Source: Streptomyces diastatochromogenes (lineage in GTDB: Bacteria; Actinomycetota; Actinomycetes; Streptomycetales; Streptomycetaceae). Taken from it: a DNA stretch of 34,065 nucleotides. A program made the translations under genes and the position numbers. Positions 6,933 to 16,718 of the stretch are shown here, piece by piece. The notes below the pieces were generated by a model. It was not told where the DNA came from. It searched no databases and saw nothing but the letters and a program-made list of their open reading frames with translations. The DNA lies in the NCBI GenBank assembly GCA_001418405.1, contig LIQL01000106.1, positions 1 through 34,065 of the forward strand, given 5' to 3'. The number at the start of each line of letters is the position of its first letter. Positions within the stretch are counted from its first letter, which is position 1.

Positions 6933-9900
6933 TCAGCGGGTTGCTTCGGCGGCGTCGTTGAGGACGAGGTAGCCGCTGCGGAGTTCGGGATCACCCAGGG
7001 GCAGTTCGCCCGGGTCCGGGGCGGTGATGGGCAGGTGCTGCCAGGAGCCTTGGGTGTCGGTGGGTTCGGCCCAGGCCCAGGTGCCGGATGCCGTCGCAGG
7101 GTGGGGCAGTACGGCCGTTCGCGGGTCGGCGGTGATGCCGGCCATCAGCGGGCCGGTGCGGAAGCACACGGCCATGCGGGCCAGGGCGGTGTCCGTGAAC
7201 GCCGGGGGGACGTGGACGGCGGAGGCCGGGAGGACGTCGGTGGTGGCGTGGACGGCGGCACGGGGGTCTGCGAGCAGGGTGACGGTGGCGGTGCTGGTTC
7301 CGGCGAAGGCGAGTTGGAGGCGTTCGCCGTTGTCGATCGGGCGCAGGTAGCCGCTGGATCCGTCGGCGGGTGGGGTGATGGTGTCGAAGTGGGCGTAGTC
7401 GTCGTTGAGGACGTATCCGACGAGGCCGTCGTCGGTGGCGCGAGGCTGGCCGAGTCGGACGATCCACTTCCAGTCGGGCATGGCCGGTGCGTGATCGTCG
7501 GGGTCGAGGACCTCGTTCCAACCGACCGAGGTGCGGGGCGGGCCGCACAGTTCGAGGTCGAGGCGGGCACGGAGCAGGGCGAGGGGCCGGCCGAGCAGGA
7601 ACCCGAGACTGGCGTCGTCGGGGCCGTCGGGGTCGATGGTGGTCAAGGCGTCGTCGAGGGTGGCGCGCAGGGCGTCGAAGGTGGCCGGTCCGCGCTCGGC
7701 GAGCGCATGGAGGAAGTGGTGGGCGTGCGGGGCGACGTCTTCGAGTTCGGCGAGTGTGGCCACGGAGGAGCCGGGCAGTGGTAGCCAGACGACGGACTTG
7801 GTGCCGTCGGGCTTGAGGACGGTGCGTAGTTCACCCAGGGCCTGGCCGTCGGGGTCGTAGCAGGCCAGGGTGCGGTCGAGCCGGTTGTGGAGCAGCCAGG
7901 CACAGACCGGGTTGGCGCCGGGGGTGAGGTCGATGGGTTGGTCGGTGGTGGCGTGGAGGAAGTCGAAGGCCAGCCGGGCGGGCTGGAAGAGGCGGGGGGA
8001 CAGTTCGAGGAACCGGTCGGGGTCGTCGGTCTCCACGGTGTGGTCCGGCACCATGGCGTCGGGCCGTACGTAGGGCCAACGGCGGTTGTCGCCGATCAGG
8101 TTGAGGGTGCGGCCGAAGCGGTCGACCAGGGACAGCTGGCGGAATGCGAACTGACCGGTGCGGACTTCGTGGAAGGGTTCGGACTCCGGTGGCCGGCTCG
8201 GGTGGGAGGGGACGGTGCCGGGCACGGGGAAGTGGCGGTCGCCGTGTCCGATGAGGTCGCCCATGGCTTCCAGGGGGCGGGCGGTGGAACGCGGGTCGCG
8301 TTGGTCGAGGTGGGCGGTCAGGCCCTCCAACCGCTGGGAGAGCATGTCGAGGTCGCTGAGCTGTGTGCGGAGGGTCCGAAGGTCGGGGAGGTCCTGGCGG
8401 CCGGCGGCGTAGGCGTCGAGTTCGCCTTCGAGGATGGGGCCGGCGGACGGGGTGAGCGGGATGCGGCCGGTGAGGACGAAGGACTCGGGGACGGTTCCGG
8501 TGCCTTGCCAGCGGTAGCGGTTGCCGTCGAACGTCCAGTGGCGGGTGCCGTCGTGTTCGCTGTAGGGCAGCGGCCAGCATTCGATGTCCCAGACGAGGAA
8601 CAGCGGTTGCCACGGCTGCCGCCAGGCGGCCGTGCCGTATTCGGGCAGTGTGCCGGTGACGTCGTCGAGTCCGGTTCCGGTGTGGCGGGCGCGGGCCAGG
8701 ATGAAGAACTCGGTCAGCAGGTCGGTGAACGGCGCGGGAAGGTTGGCGGTGTTGACCTGGTCCACGTCGGAGCGCACGGCGGCGGCGTCGATCGGGCCCA
8801 CGGCGGTGACCAGGCGGTCCTCGGTGCGGCAGGGCAGCGGGGTGTCACGGCTGAGCGGGGCGTGGACGTGCCCGCCCTGGAGCAGGACCACCGGGTCGGC
8901 GACGTGAAGGAACGGGGACTTGGGTACCCGTTGCAGGACGCGGTTCGGCGGGAGGCCCTTGCCGCGGGCGTACTCCGCCGCGCTCGCCTCCAGCTTCTCG
9001 GGAGTGTCGCCCCACGGCAGGGCGTTGCGTTTCGCGGACAAGTCGGCGGCGAGCGCGGCGACCTTTCCGGCCGCGCCAGCCTGGTTCGCCGGGTCGAGTT
9101 CGTCGTCGACGCGGTTCTGGAAGTCCCGGGGCTGGCGGTCGGCGTTCGACAGCGCCCAGAGCACGTAGAGCCGGTCCTGGGCTGCTGCCAGGTCGCGTTC
9201 GACGCCGTCGTGCTCGGCCTGGGCGCGATTGAGCGCCGCGACGATGTCGGCCTCGGCGGTGCGTGTGCGGGCGCGTTCCCCGGCACCGAGTCGGACCGGG
9301 CCCGTTTCCCGGTCCTCGCCGCGTTCGACGATGCGCCAGGTGAAGCCGCCGGGTACGGGGCCGAATCCGCTCTGGTGGGCGGCCGCGTCGGTCAGGTCGT
9401 CGCCGTCGGCGCGGTCCAGCGCGTCGAGGGTGCCCAGGGCGAACGCCCGCACGAGGCGGGAGTCGTCGTCGGACAGGGCCCCGGGGCCGGCCGCGGCGTC
9501 GGTCAGTGCGGTGGCCGCCTCGGCGGTGTTGTTCCCGACCGAGACCGCGATGCTGTTGACGGCAGGGATGTCCGATGCGGGGAGGGGACCGGCCGGCTGC
9601 CAGTCCACGCCCAGCGCGCTGCCGGTGTAGAGCGAGCGGCGGGTGTTGCTGCCGGCCATCGGGGCGAGCCATTCGAGGTCGTCCAGCAGTTCCCGCAGGT
9701 CTTCGGCGTCGTCGAGGACGTCGCTGTCGGGGGTGGAGTAGAAGCCGGCGACGTAGTAGTCCAGCCGCTCGTCTCCCGCTACGTCGTCCAGGCCGTCGTG
9801 GAGGGAGAAGACGTTGGTGTTGTAGGGCTGGAAGGCGGAGAAGGTCAGCAGGCCGGGCCCGAGCGCCGTCAGGAACGGCGTCGGCGCGTCGCCGGGTTCG

Positions 9901-10376
9901 CGCCAGGGACTGGAGGTGGTCAGTTCGTGGCAGCGGCCCATTTTGGTGGCGGTGGTCCGCTCGGCGCGCGGGTCGAGCGCGGAGACGGTGCCGGAGTCCA
10001 AACCGAGGTGGTCGCTCTCGATCAGCCAGGCGCGGACGTTCCGCGAGGCGGCGCGGTAGCGCACGACCAGCCAGCGGTTGGGCACCAGGGGGAAGTCGTC
10101 CTCGTCGGTCTCGGTGTCGTGCCGGCCGCGGGTCAGGGCTTCGGGCAGCTGCCACTGGAGGTAGACACCGCGGTTCTCGGGGCGGGTGGGCCAGTCCGCA
10201 TCGATGGAGAACGGCGAGGGCTCGGCGGGGGCCGCGGTGTCCTGGGTGTGGAAGAAGTTGGCGATCCAGCGGTGCCAGACGAACGCCCCGTCGGGGTTCT
10301 GCATCCGGGCGTTCACCGCCAGTGCGGCGACCTCGACCGGCACGACCAGATGGTTGTTGCTGCTGCGCGCGGGCAT
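6933..10376 (-). CDS. Large uncharacterised protein (1147 aa), third gene of DUF6603 operon
   Basis: No catalytic motif is recognised. The N-terminus has VWHRWIANFFHTQ and then RGVYLQWQLPEALTRG and PNRWLVVRYR (about residues 65-105); this conserved-looking block recalls other large hypothetical proteins from actinobacteria and other lineages. A charged heptad-like stretch at about 365-410, with many Ala, Glu, Gln and Arg, is probably a coiled coil. The rest is a mix of Asp-, Pro- and Trp-rich segments. There is no signal peptide or membrane helix. The ATG at 10376 is preferred to the adjacent GTG at 10379 because AGGAG then sits at normal spacing. It follows the 728-aa gene by about 35 bases. 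Its size and context suggest a structural subunit, but this is not shown. Confidence 0.75.
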   Translation of the reverse strand: MPARSSNNHLVVPVEVAALAVNARMQNPDGAFVWHRWIANFFHTQDTAAPAEPSPFSIDADWPTRPENRGVYLQWQLPEALTRGRHDTETDEDDFPLVPNRWLVVRYRAASRNVRAWLIESDHLGLDSGTVSALDPRAERTTATKMGRCHELTTSSPWREPGDAPTPFLTALGPGLLTFSAFQPYNTNVFSLHDGLDDVAGDERLDYYVAGFYSTPDSDVLDDAEDLRELLDDLEWLAPMAGSNTRRSLYTGSALGVDWQPAGPLPASDIPAVNSIAVSVGNNTAEAATALTDAAAGPGALSDDDSRLVRAFALGTLDALDRADGDDLTDAAAHQSGFGPVPGGFTWRIVERGEDRETGPVRLGAGERARTRTAEADIVAALNRAQAEHDGVERDLAAAQDRLYVLWALSNADRQPRDFQNRVDDELDPANQAGAAGKVAALAADLSAKRNALPWGDTPEKLEASAAEYARGKGLPPNRVLQRVPKSPFLHVADPVVLLQGGHVHAPLSRDTPLPCRTEDRLVTAVGPIDAAAVRSDVDQVNTANLPAPFTDLLTEFFILARARHTGTGLDDVTGTLPEYGTAAWRQPWQPLFLVWDIECWPLPYSEHDGTRHWTFDGNRYRWQGTGTVPESFVLTGRIPLTPSAGPILEGELDAYAAGRQDLPDLRTLRTQLSDLDMLSQRLEGLTAHLDQRDPRSTARPLEAMGDLIGHGDRHFPVPGTVPSHPSRPPESEPFHEVRTGQFAFRQLSLVDRFGRTLNLIGDNRRWPYVRPDAMVPDHTVETDDPDRFLELSPRLFQPARLAFDFLHATTDQPIDLTPGANPVCAWLLHNRLDRTLACYDPDGQALGELRTVLKPDGTKSVVWLPLPGSSVATLAELEDVAPHAHHFLHALAERGPATFDALRATLDDALTTIDPDGPDDASLGFLLGRPLALLRARLDLELCGPPRTSVGWNEVLDPDDHAPAMPDWKWIVRLGQPRATDDGLVGYVLNDDYAHFDTITPPADGSSGYLRPIDNGERLQLAFAGTSTATVTLLADPRAAVHATTDVLPASAVHVPPAFTDTALARMAVCFRTGPLMAGITADPRTAVLPHPATASGTWAWAEPTDTQGSWQHLPITAPDPGELPLGDPELRSGYLVLNDAAEATR

Positions 10377-10410
10377 CACGCGCTCCTTTCGAAACGGGGG
10401 GTCGGCTCGG

Positions 10411-12597
10411 TCAGGGGCGAGTGAAGGTCTGTACCTGCGGCGCCTTGATCATCTGCAGGGTGAGCTGCGCCGAGGACAGGGCGGGCACGCCGTGCGCGCG
10501 GGCGAGCGCCGGCAGGAGGGGATCACCGGGACCGGCGACGTTCAGGACGTCGTACCCGTCGCCACGCAGGAACCGCCCGAAACGGTCGTCGCCGGGATTC
10601 TCGGGGAACTCGCCCATCGGATAACCGATGTCCGGGCCGCTGAGCTTGCGCAGCTCGATGGTGCCGATGTCGCTGAAGCCGAAGTGCAGCCCCTGCGGCG
10701 GCTCGGCCAGGGTGAAAGTGTCGATCACTTCCGAGAACAGCAGCAGCAGGACGTCGCTGCCGTAGGAGGCCCGGTGAATCTCCTCGACGGGCCGGTCGCC
10801 ACGGAAACCCGTCATGACGGTCTTCGGCCAGTTCCAGACGAGGTCGGACCGCAGCAGCAGCCCGCACGGCGCGGGCCGCGGCACCCGCCGTGCCAGCGCG
10901 TTGAGGTCGGCATCCACGGCGTGCCCCACGCCGACGCTCAACGCACCGTCGACAGCCGCCCGCACCCACGCGGCATCGACGTGGAAGAACCGCAGCGACT
11001 CCGGGGGAAGCATGCGCGGGTCGGGCACCAGATGCTCGAACGGCATCATCTCCAGCAGCGGGAGCCGGGCCAGCCACGCACTGACCGGCTCCAACTCGCG
11101 TGCCGTGGCCTGCCGCAGGACATCCGCCACCTGCGCCTCGGCCAGCGCCGACCGGACTCCCGCAGCGGTCAGCGCGGCGCCGGATCCCGTACGACGGTGC
11201 CGGGCCTGGCCACGGACCCGCCCGGCGGTGAGGTCGGCACCCGCGCCGGCAAGCGCCGACGCCAACCGCGCGGTGCCGGAAGAGCCGTCGATCAGCCGGT
11301 CGAAGGCGTCCCGGGCCGGATGCTCCCGGAGCAACAGCCCCGCTGTGGCGGGCGAGACGGCGCGGCCGACCAACTCGGGGTGGGTGAGCAGGCGGCGGAC
11401 CGCGCCGCGTGCCGCCTTGCGGAAGGCCAGCAGGGCCGTGCGGAACTCCGCGTCGGCCAGGGCGAGCGTGCGACCGAGGCTGAAGGCCGCGGCGTAGGAG
11501 GCATCGAAGACCCCGTACGGCTGGACGTACGCCAGCGCCTCACCCGCCGACTCCAGACGTTCGCCACTCGACGGTGCGGGCACCGGCTGGGCGGGAGCGG
11601 CCGTCAGCGGGCCCCGGTAGAAGCCGAAGCCGCGCTCACCGGTCTCCAGGCGCTGCGGCAGCGCGGTGGCACCGATGCTGAGCCGCTCCAGCGCCGCCTG
11701 CTGCGCGGCGGACGGGTTCTGCGGCGGAGCGGGGACCGGCAGGCGCAACAACAGATCGGGCTGCGCGGCCAGTTGCTGGGCCAGGTCGCCGAAGCCCATG
11801 CCGGTGTCCGGCTCGGTCTCGAAGGCCCAGGACCACAGGGAAACCATGCGGAGCCCCTGGGGCGGGGCGGCCGTGCCACCGAGGTGACCCTCGAATCCGT
11901 CGAACGAGAGCAGGTGGACGACGTGCCGACCGCCGGCCGCGTCGGGGAAGCGGTTGGCGACGACGACCGCCTTGAGCTCGTCCTCGTCCGGGGCGGAGGC
12001 GATGCCCAACGTGGCGTCCGGGGGGCCGCCCTCCCGGATGTGGGCGAGCATGCCCATCTCCTCCGGCAACGGTGCGAGGGCGGTGAACAGGTCACCCGGC
12101 ACCAGCACCGTCGCGCACAGCATCTCGCGCTCGTCGTCGAAGAGGTGCTCCGGGGCGATCGCGGGCGGCGTGCCGGGCAGCTGCCCGTCGAGCAGTTCCG
12201 TCGCGGTGCACGCTTCGGTGTTCCCCAGCGCCAGGGGGTCTTCGGGAAGTTCGTTCTCCCGGAAGACGAGCAGCGCCATCCAGGGCACTGCCGGGTCCTG
12301 GCCCTTGAGCTGGCGCAGCCAGGGCACCCCGGGGCTCTCGAACGTGAGGTGCGGCAGGACCTGGCTGTACAGACCGGTCGAGCCGGGACGGGGGTAGCTG
12401 GCGTGCACGTCGGTGGCGGGGATGACGAACCGAGGCCCGCGGACGTCGAAGCGCTGCGCGCGGTCCGGGAACGCGTCCTCGATGTTCAGGCCGTTGACGG
12501 ACTGCTTGGCATGGATGGTGTAGCGGCCCACGTACAGGGCGGGGATCCGGTGGTCGAAGAAGCGGGTGCGGTGGGCGGTGGGAGGCGTGGTCGGCAC
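10411..12597 (-). CDS. Uncharacterised protein (728 aa), second gene of DUF6603 operon
   Basis: Not recognised as any enzyme family. The N-terminus (FFDHRIPALYVGRYTIHAKQ) is followed by a segment with PHLTFESPGVPWLRQLKGQD and VPWMALLVFRENELPED, which reads as a well-packed beta domain. The middle (about 250-480) is Ala- and Leu-rich and helical. The C-terminal third includes LLLRSDLVWNWPKTVMTGF and ends near LQMIKAPQVQTFTRP. There is no signal sequence. The GTG at 12597 is chosen because AGGGA lies upstream and because the open frame before it has the arginine-rich composition of an antisense reading of the DUF6603 gene. It starts 53 bases after that gene, in line with one transcript. Function is unknown. 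Confidence 0.75.
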   Translation of the reverse strand: MPTTPPTAHRTRFFDHRIPALYVGRYTIHAKQSVNGLNIEDAFPDRAQRFDVRGPRFVIPATDVHASYPRPGSTGLYSQVLPHLTFESPGVPWLRQLKGQDPAVPWMALLVFRENELPEDPLALGNTEACTATELLDGQLPGTPPAIAPEHLFDDEREMLCATVLVPGDLFTALAPLPEEMGMLAHIREGGPPDATLGIASAPDEDELKAVVVANRFPDAAGGRHVVHLLSFDGFEGHLGGTAAPPQGLRMVSLWSWAFETEPDTGMGFGDLAQQLAAQPDLLLRLPVPAPPQNPSAAQQAALERLSIGATALPQRLETGERGFGFYRGPLTAAPAQPVPAPSSGERLESAGEALAYVQPYGVFDASYAAAFSLGRTLALADAEFRTALLAFRKAARGAVRRLLTHPELVGRAVSPATAGLLLREHPARDAFDRLIDGSSGTARLASALAGAGADLTAGRVRGQARHRRTGSGAALTAAGVRSALAEAQVADVLRQATARELEPVSAWLARLPLLEMMPFEHLVPDPRMLPPESLRFFHVDAAWVRAAVDGALSVGVGHAVDADLNALARRVPRPAPCGLLLRSDLVWNWPKTVMTGFRGDRPVEEIHRASYGSDVLLLLFSEVIDTFTLAEPPQGLHFGFSDIGTIELRKLSGPDIGYPMGEFPENPGDDRFGRFLRGDGYDVLNVAGPGDPLLPALARAHGVPALSSAQLTLQMIKAPQVQTFTRP

Positions 12598-12650
12598 GAG
12601 TGGTCCCTGGTGTCGGCTGGTCGGTGAGGACGCGCGGTCGCGCGGGCGTG

Positions 12651-15600
12651 TCAGGCGTTCAGGAGCATGGGCTCGGCGGTGAACGCCGTCTCGGCCGCGC
12701 GTGCGTAGGCCGACAGGTCGGAGTCGAGCGCGCCGAGACCGACACCGAACCCCTCCAGGGCTTCGGCCAGTTGGCCCCGTGCGTCCCGCTGAGCGGGCGC
12801 GTTCACGGTCTGGACGATGGCTTCGATGACTCCGCCGGGGCGATCCGGCGCCGGGCCGGCCGGCGGGGCGGACGGATCGAGCGGCTGCGTTCCGTCCGGG
12901 GCGATCGGGTCGAAGGCGATGGCGTCCTCGCCGATGTAGCCGGTGTCGTGTCCGTAGTCGGGCGTCGCCGGTGAGGCCAGGGCGATGCCGGTCAGCTGGC
13001 CGCCCACCAGCTCGTCTCCCCCGTCGAGGGGGTCGTCGTCGCCGGAACCCCACAGCGCCTTCGGCACCGATGTCGTGGATGCCGTACGGGCCCAGTCCTG
13101 CAGGTCGACGGTCTCCCCTTCGAGGGTGATCCAGACGCGGTGCACGCTCGTCAGCCCCCGGCGATCCATCGGCCGGATGTCCACCCTCGACCCGGTCTCG
13201 ACCGCACTGCCGCCACCGGCCGCCAGATAGACCTCCGTGATCGGCATCGCCGAGTCGGTGGCGAAGGAGAAGCCGGACGTGGCGACCTGCCAGGCGGCGT
13301 CGGCACCGCGCGTACCGTCTGCGCCGGGCGCCTCGGGGAGCAGACCGGTAAGGGGCAGCAGCCGGAGGGTGTTCTCGCGCGGCGGCAGCATGGTGCGGAA
13401 GCCCGGCCAGTCCAGAGCGTGGGTGTCGGCGTCCCGGCCGCGGCCGAAGCCGATCGTGAAGGAGACGAACCACAGCTTGATCCTGGCCTCGCCACCGGTC
13501 GGCGGGCCCCAGACGCGCAGCGCGACGCCGACCTCAACGGTGATCGTGATCTTCACGAACCAGATCTTGATGCGGGCCTGCACCCCGACCGACACGTGCA
13601 GACCGACGTCGAAGTAGAACGGCTTCCACTGGATCAGCGCGTCCACCCGGGCTGTCAGCCAGGCGTGCAGCGCGCCGGAGGAGAACCGGACGTCAAGCCC
13701 GCCACCAGCCATCACGGCGGCGGGCGTCAGCGCGAAGTACGCCTCACCGGACACGGTGACCTTGCCGGACAGGTCCCAGTCGAACCCCAGCCGCGGCACC
13801 GTCGGATAGTGGTCGGGACGCTTGTAGTTGCGGTGGTAGCCGCCGAGGGTGACGACGAAGTCGCCCTTGTGGGTACTGGGTCCGAACCAGGTCTTGAACG
13901 CCACGCCGCCACGCAGCCGACAGTTCTCATCGAGGAGGAAGGAGTTCGGGGTGAGTTGGGCCGCCAACGTCAGCTCACCGGCACGGGGCTTGAGGACCGC
14001 TTCCAGACCGAGCTCGACGTTCGCGTACCGCCGGCGCCCAGGCTCCTTCGGAAAGCGCATCCCCGCGATGCCGAGGAGCGCGAACGTCAGATCCTGGCCG
14101 GTCTGCAGAACGAGCATCGCCCGGCCGTCGAGGCGCTCGGCAATGGTGAATCCGAGCCCCGCCGTGATCCACAAGGGGTCCTCGCCCCCACCGGCCGGCG
14201 TGATCCACGGCTCGGCGCCCGTGGCGAGGGTGTCCAGCACCGCCAGGGGATCCGCGCTGCCGTCCGGCCCCGCGCCGATGGCCGTCGGATCGTCCAGCGC
14301 CTGAAGGAACGGGAAATCCGCCAGCTCCTCCACACTCGGCAACCGGAGATTGCTGCGCCACCCCATCCCGCCGGCGACGCCCCGCACTTGGAAGGCGGGT
14401 GGCCCGATGCCCTTGTCGGCGGTCAAGGCCCCGAACGCGAAGAACGACGCCCGGTTGCCGGAAGCCGGCAGATACGCGGCAGCGACCGCGCTGCCGGAGA
14501 AGGACTTCGTGTCCACGATCAGCACGCCACCCGCGACGAGCGCGTAGGGCGGCTCCGCCTTCTTCGCCGCCAACCCGCCGCTGACGTACAAGGGAGGCTT
14601 GTCGTACGTGGCGGTCACGTGCTCACCGTCCACCAGATCCCCGAAGTCGGGGAACGACAGCCCGGTCGCCACCGGCCCGCGGGGACCGGACAGTCGGAAG
14701 CGGTGCGCCTGGCGATGCCCCAGCGCACCCGGAGCCACGACGACGAAACCGTCACCGACCGCCACCGCGTACACCCCGCGCCATGGGCCGGAACCACCGG
14801 CAGACGAGCCCGGCGCCGCCCCCACACCGGCCTCCTTCAACAGGGGCAACGGCCGCCCCAATCCGTCGCGGCGCCGGGCGTCCACCGCGGCCGACCGCCG
14901 AGCACCCCGCACCGGAATCATGACGGGGTCCGCACCACCACCGAAGGCCGATCCGAACGAGGTTGCTGCCCAACCGCCGGAGCGCGACCCATGTCCCTCG
15001 GGGGCCTTCTGCCGCCCCGCACCGGCAGAAGTCTGCACCCGCGGCACCGTCAACCACGTCCCGCCAGGCAGGTCGGCGTCGGGCACCACCCCGTCCAGCC
15101 CCACCGCACCCACCAGGGGCGACAGCTGCCGACGCGGTACGTCCCGGTCCGCGCACAGCACCTGCCAACCGTCACACCGGGCCAGGAGCAGCCGGCCGGC
15201 ACCCTCGTGCCCCACCACCGTCACCGCACAGGAACCGCCGGTGCCTGAGAGCACGAACACCCCGTCCTGCTGGCGCAGCTCGACCTGACGCACGGTCGCC
15301 GCCGTCGGCAGCGCAGACACTTCCCATCCCACTCCCAGGCCCTGAACGAGCGTGGACACGGGGACCAGTGTGGGCAGACCGGCGTGCAGCGAGACGCCCG
15401 TGATCTCCGGACCACCGTCGTCCGCGAACGCAACACGCACGCGGGCCGGCTCCGTTGACAGGGTGGTCAGAGCGAGACCGTGCAGCGACAGGGTCTCCGG
15501 GTCCGTCTCGCAGTCAGTCGCACGCAGCAGCCCGTCCGGGAACAAGGGCCGGAACACCTCGGCCCAGCCCGCCCTGCCGCCATCCAGCTCCAGTGCTCGG

Positions 15601-15665
15601 CTGGTGTCGCCGGCCTTGTGGTGTTCGGCCAGCAACGTGCGCAACTCGCCCACAGTGAACGGCAT
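12651..15665 (-). CDS. DUF6603-type large protein (1004 aa), first gene of four-gene operon
   Basis: The central-to-C-terminal part (about residues 500-750) shows features I associate with DUF6603: VVTLGGYHRNYKRPDHYP, then GEAYFALTPAAVMAGGGLDV, then LIQWKPFYFDVGLHVSVG with alternating hydrophobic strands and repeated KIWFVKITI / KLWFVSFTI segments, suggesting an amphipathic beta sheet or barrel-like fold. The N-terminus (MPFTVGELRTLLAEHHKAGD) is helical, and no signal peptide is present. The ATG at 15665 has GGGAGG six bases upstream; a longer frame exists but lacks a site. It leads the operon, with the three other large proteins following at short gaps. The biochemical function of DUF6603 proteins is not known to me. 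Confidence 0.8.
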   Translation of the reverse strand: MPFTVGELRTLLAEHHKAGDTSRALELDGGRAGWAEVFRPLFPDGLLRATDCETDPETLSLHGLALTTLSTEPARVRVAFADDGGPEITGVSLHAGLPTLVPVSTLVQGLGVGWEVSALPTAATVRQVELRQQDGVFVLSGTGGSCAVTVVGHEGAGRLLLARCDGWQVLCADRDVPRRQLSPLVGAVGLDGVVPDADLPGGTWLTVPRVQTSAGAGRQKAPEGHGSRSGGWAATSFGSAFGGGADPVMIPVRGARRSAAVDARRRDGLGRPLPLLKEAGVGAAPGSSAGGSGPWRGVYAVAVGDGFVVVAPGALGHRQAHRFRLSGPRGPVATGLSFPDFGDLVDGEHVTATYDKPPLYVSGGLAAKKAEPPYALVAGGVLIVDTKSFSGSAVAAAYLPASGNRASFFAFGALTADKGIGPPAFQVRGVAGGMGWRSNLRLPSVEELADFPFLQALDDPTAIGAGPDGSADPLAVLDTLATGAEPWITPAGGGEDPLWITAGLGFTIAERLDGRAMLVLQTGQDLTFALLGIAGMRFPKEPGRRRYANVELGLEAVLKPRAGELTLAAQLTPNSFLLDENCRLRGGVAFKTWFGPSTHKGDFVVTLGGYHRNYKRPDHYPTVPRLGFDWDLSGKVTVSGEAYFALTPAAVMAGGGLDVRFSSGALHAWLTARVDALIQWKPFYFDVGLHVSVGVQARIKIWFVKITITVEVGVALRVWGPPTGGEARIKLWFVSFTIGFGRGRDADTHALDWPGFRTMLPPRENTLRLLPLTGLLPEAPGADGTRGADAAWQVATSGFSFATDSAMPITEVYLAAGGGSAVETGSRVDIRPMDRRGLTSVHRVWITLEGETVDLQDWARTASTTSVPKALWGSGDDDPLDGGDELVGGQLTGIALASPATPDYGHDTGYIGEDAIAFDPIAPDGTQPLDPSAPPAGPAPDRPGGVIEAIVQTVNAPAQRDARGQLAEALEGFGVGLGALDSDLSAYARAAETAFTAEPMLLNA

Positions 15666-15789
15666 CAGCAGCCTCCCGGTGTCCGCACTCGATCTCGCCA
15701 CGGAGGCCCGCACGGCACGGCCATCTGCGCGCACCGGAGGAACATCCGCCCACGTCTCTCCGCCTACTCTCGGTGATCATCCGGGACAT

Positions 15790-15822
15790 ACCGCGAGCGG
15801 AAAGGTTTTTCCATTCCGCGGT
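15790..15822. promoter_or_regulatory. Nested palindrome upstream of DUF6603 operon
   Basis: An outer pair ACCGCG / CGCGGT encloses an inner pair GGAAA-GGTT-TTTCC. It lies between the AraC gene stop (15901) and the start of the DUF6603 gene (15665). It could be an operator or leader element of the operon, or the terminator of the AraC gene, which points the same way. No confident -35/-10 pair was found in this 235-base gap. Confidence 0.3.
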
Positions 15823-15900
15823 CACCCCATCGGGCGAAGAACAGGGGAAGAGGGTGCGCCGGGGTCGCCGGCCCGCTTCGGTTTCCTGGCGTTGACTACC

Positions 15901-16659
15901 TCACGTGGCGCAGGGAGTCGTAGCGGGAATGCGGCCCGCGTGGAAGGCGGCTGGCGACGCTCCCATGAGCAGGTGGAAGTCGGCTGCCATGTGGGACTGG
16001 TCGTAGTAACCGGTATCCGAGGCGAGTTGCGCCCACGGTGCTGCGCCCGCCTCGGCCAGCACCGTGCGGACGCGTTGGATGCGCGCGAAGCGTTTGGGTG
16101 AGAGACCGACCTGATGGGTGAAGACGTCGCGCAGGTGGCGTTCGCTGACCGACAGCCGCCGGGCGAGCGCGCCGACCCGCCCGTAGCCGGTGGACAGCGA
16201 CGCGACGGCCTCGCGGAGCAACCGGTCGCGTGGCTCTGTGCTGTTGGGCAGGCCCTTGAGCAGCGCGTTTTCGATGCACCGCAGGATCGGGCCGGGGGCG
16301 GCCAACTCGTCGAGCCGGGTTTCCAGGCGGGTGGCGCGATCGCCCCACACCTCGGTGAGCGCCACGGCCTCGTCCCGCAGTTCGCCGGCCGGGACACCCA
16401 ACACCGACCTGGCCGCACCGGGCCGCAGTCGGACCCTGATGCACATCGCCAGTTCCTTGCCCGGATGGTAGGCGGCACGGCTGCGAGGGCCGATCACCCG
16501 CAGGTCGCCACCCCCGGTTCCGACCCTGCGGTAGACCAACGACGTTGCGGCGTCGGGGAGATGCACCAGTGGCAGAGCGCTGTCGGGCCGGAGCAGCGTC
16601 ACGTCGGCGATCCAGGACCGGAGCGCGGGCATCGGGATCAGGGCGTCCACGCCGAGCAC
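15901..16659 (-). CDS. AraC-family transcriptional regulator
   Basis: A 252-aa protein. The N-terminal ligand-sensing part (about 1-140) holds strands such as PLVHLPDAATSLVYR and CIRVRLRPGAARSVLGVPAG, the pattern of AraC regulators with a small N-terminal cupin-like domain. The C-terminal double helix-turn-helix (about 165-245) has LARRLSVSERHLRDVF and the second-helix block SDTGYYDQSHMAADF, both typical of the family. The GTG start at 16659 leaves only 59 bases to the divergent NAD(P)-binding protein gene, so the regulator probably controls that gene and itself from the shared gap. An internal GTG or ATG start a few codons later is possible. The effector is unknown. Confidence 0.9.
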   Translation of the reverse strand: MLGVDALIPMPALRSWIADVTLLRPDSALPLVHLPDAATSLVYRRVGTGGGDLRVIGPRSRAAYHPGKELAMCIRVRLRPGAARSVLGVPAGELRDEAVALTEVWGDRATRLETRLDELAAPGPILRCIENALLKGLPNSTEPRDRLLREAVASLSTGYGRVGALARRLSVSERHLRDVFTHQVGLSPKRFARIQRVRTVLAEAGAAPWAQLASDTGYYDQSHMAADFHLLMGASPAAFHAGRIPATTPCAT

Positions 16660-16718
16660 TCTACGGGCTGCCGATTTCTCCTATCTCGACGAGACGGCGG
16701 GACGGCAGAGTGCTCGAC

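Noticed and set aside
4632..10424. Very long plus-strand reading frames (4632-7784 and 7887-10424) opposite the LAL and large-protein genes
   Set aside because: They are Gly/Val/Arg-rich antisense readings of GC-rich genes, have no start context, and match no family, while the minus strand shows coherent protein-like sequences.
12598..13473. Upstream extension of the 728-aa gene to 13473
   Set aside because: The extra residues are an arginine-rich out-of-frame reading of the DUF6603 gene. The GTG at 12597 has a ribosome binding site and begins the natural sequence.
10186..15248. Long plus-strand frames opposite the 728-aa and DUF6603 genes
   Set aside because: Their composition (Gly-, Arg-, Gln-rich) is that of antisense sequence, and the opposite strand is clearly coding.
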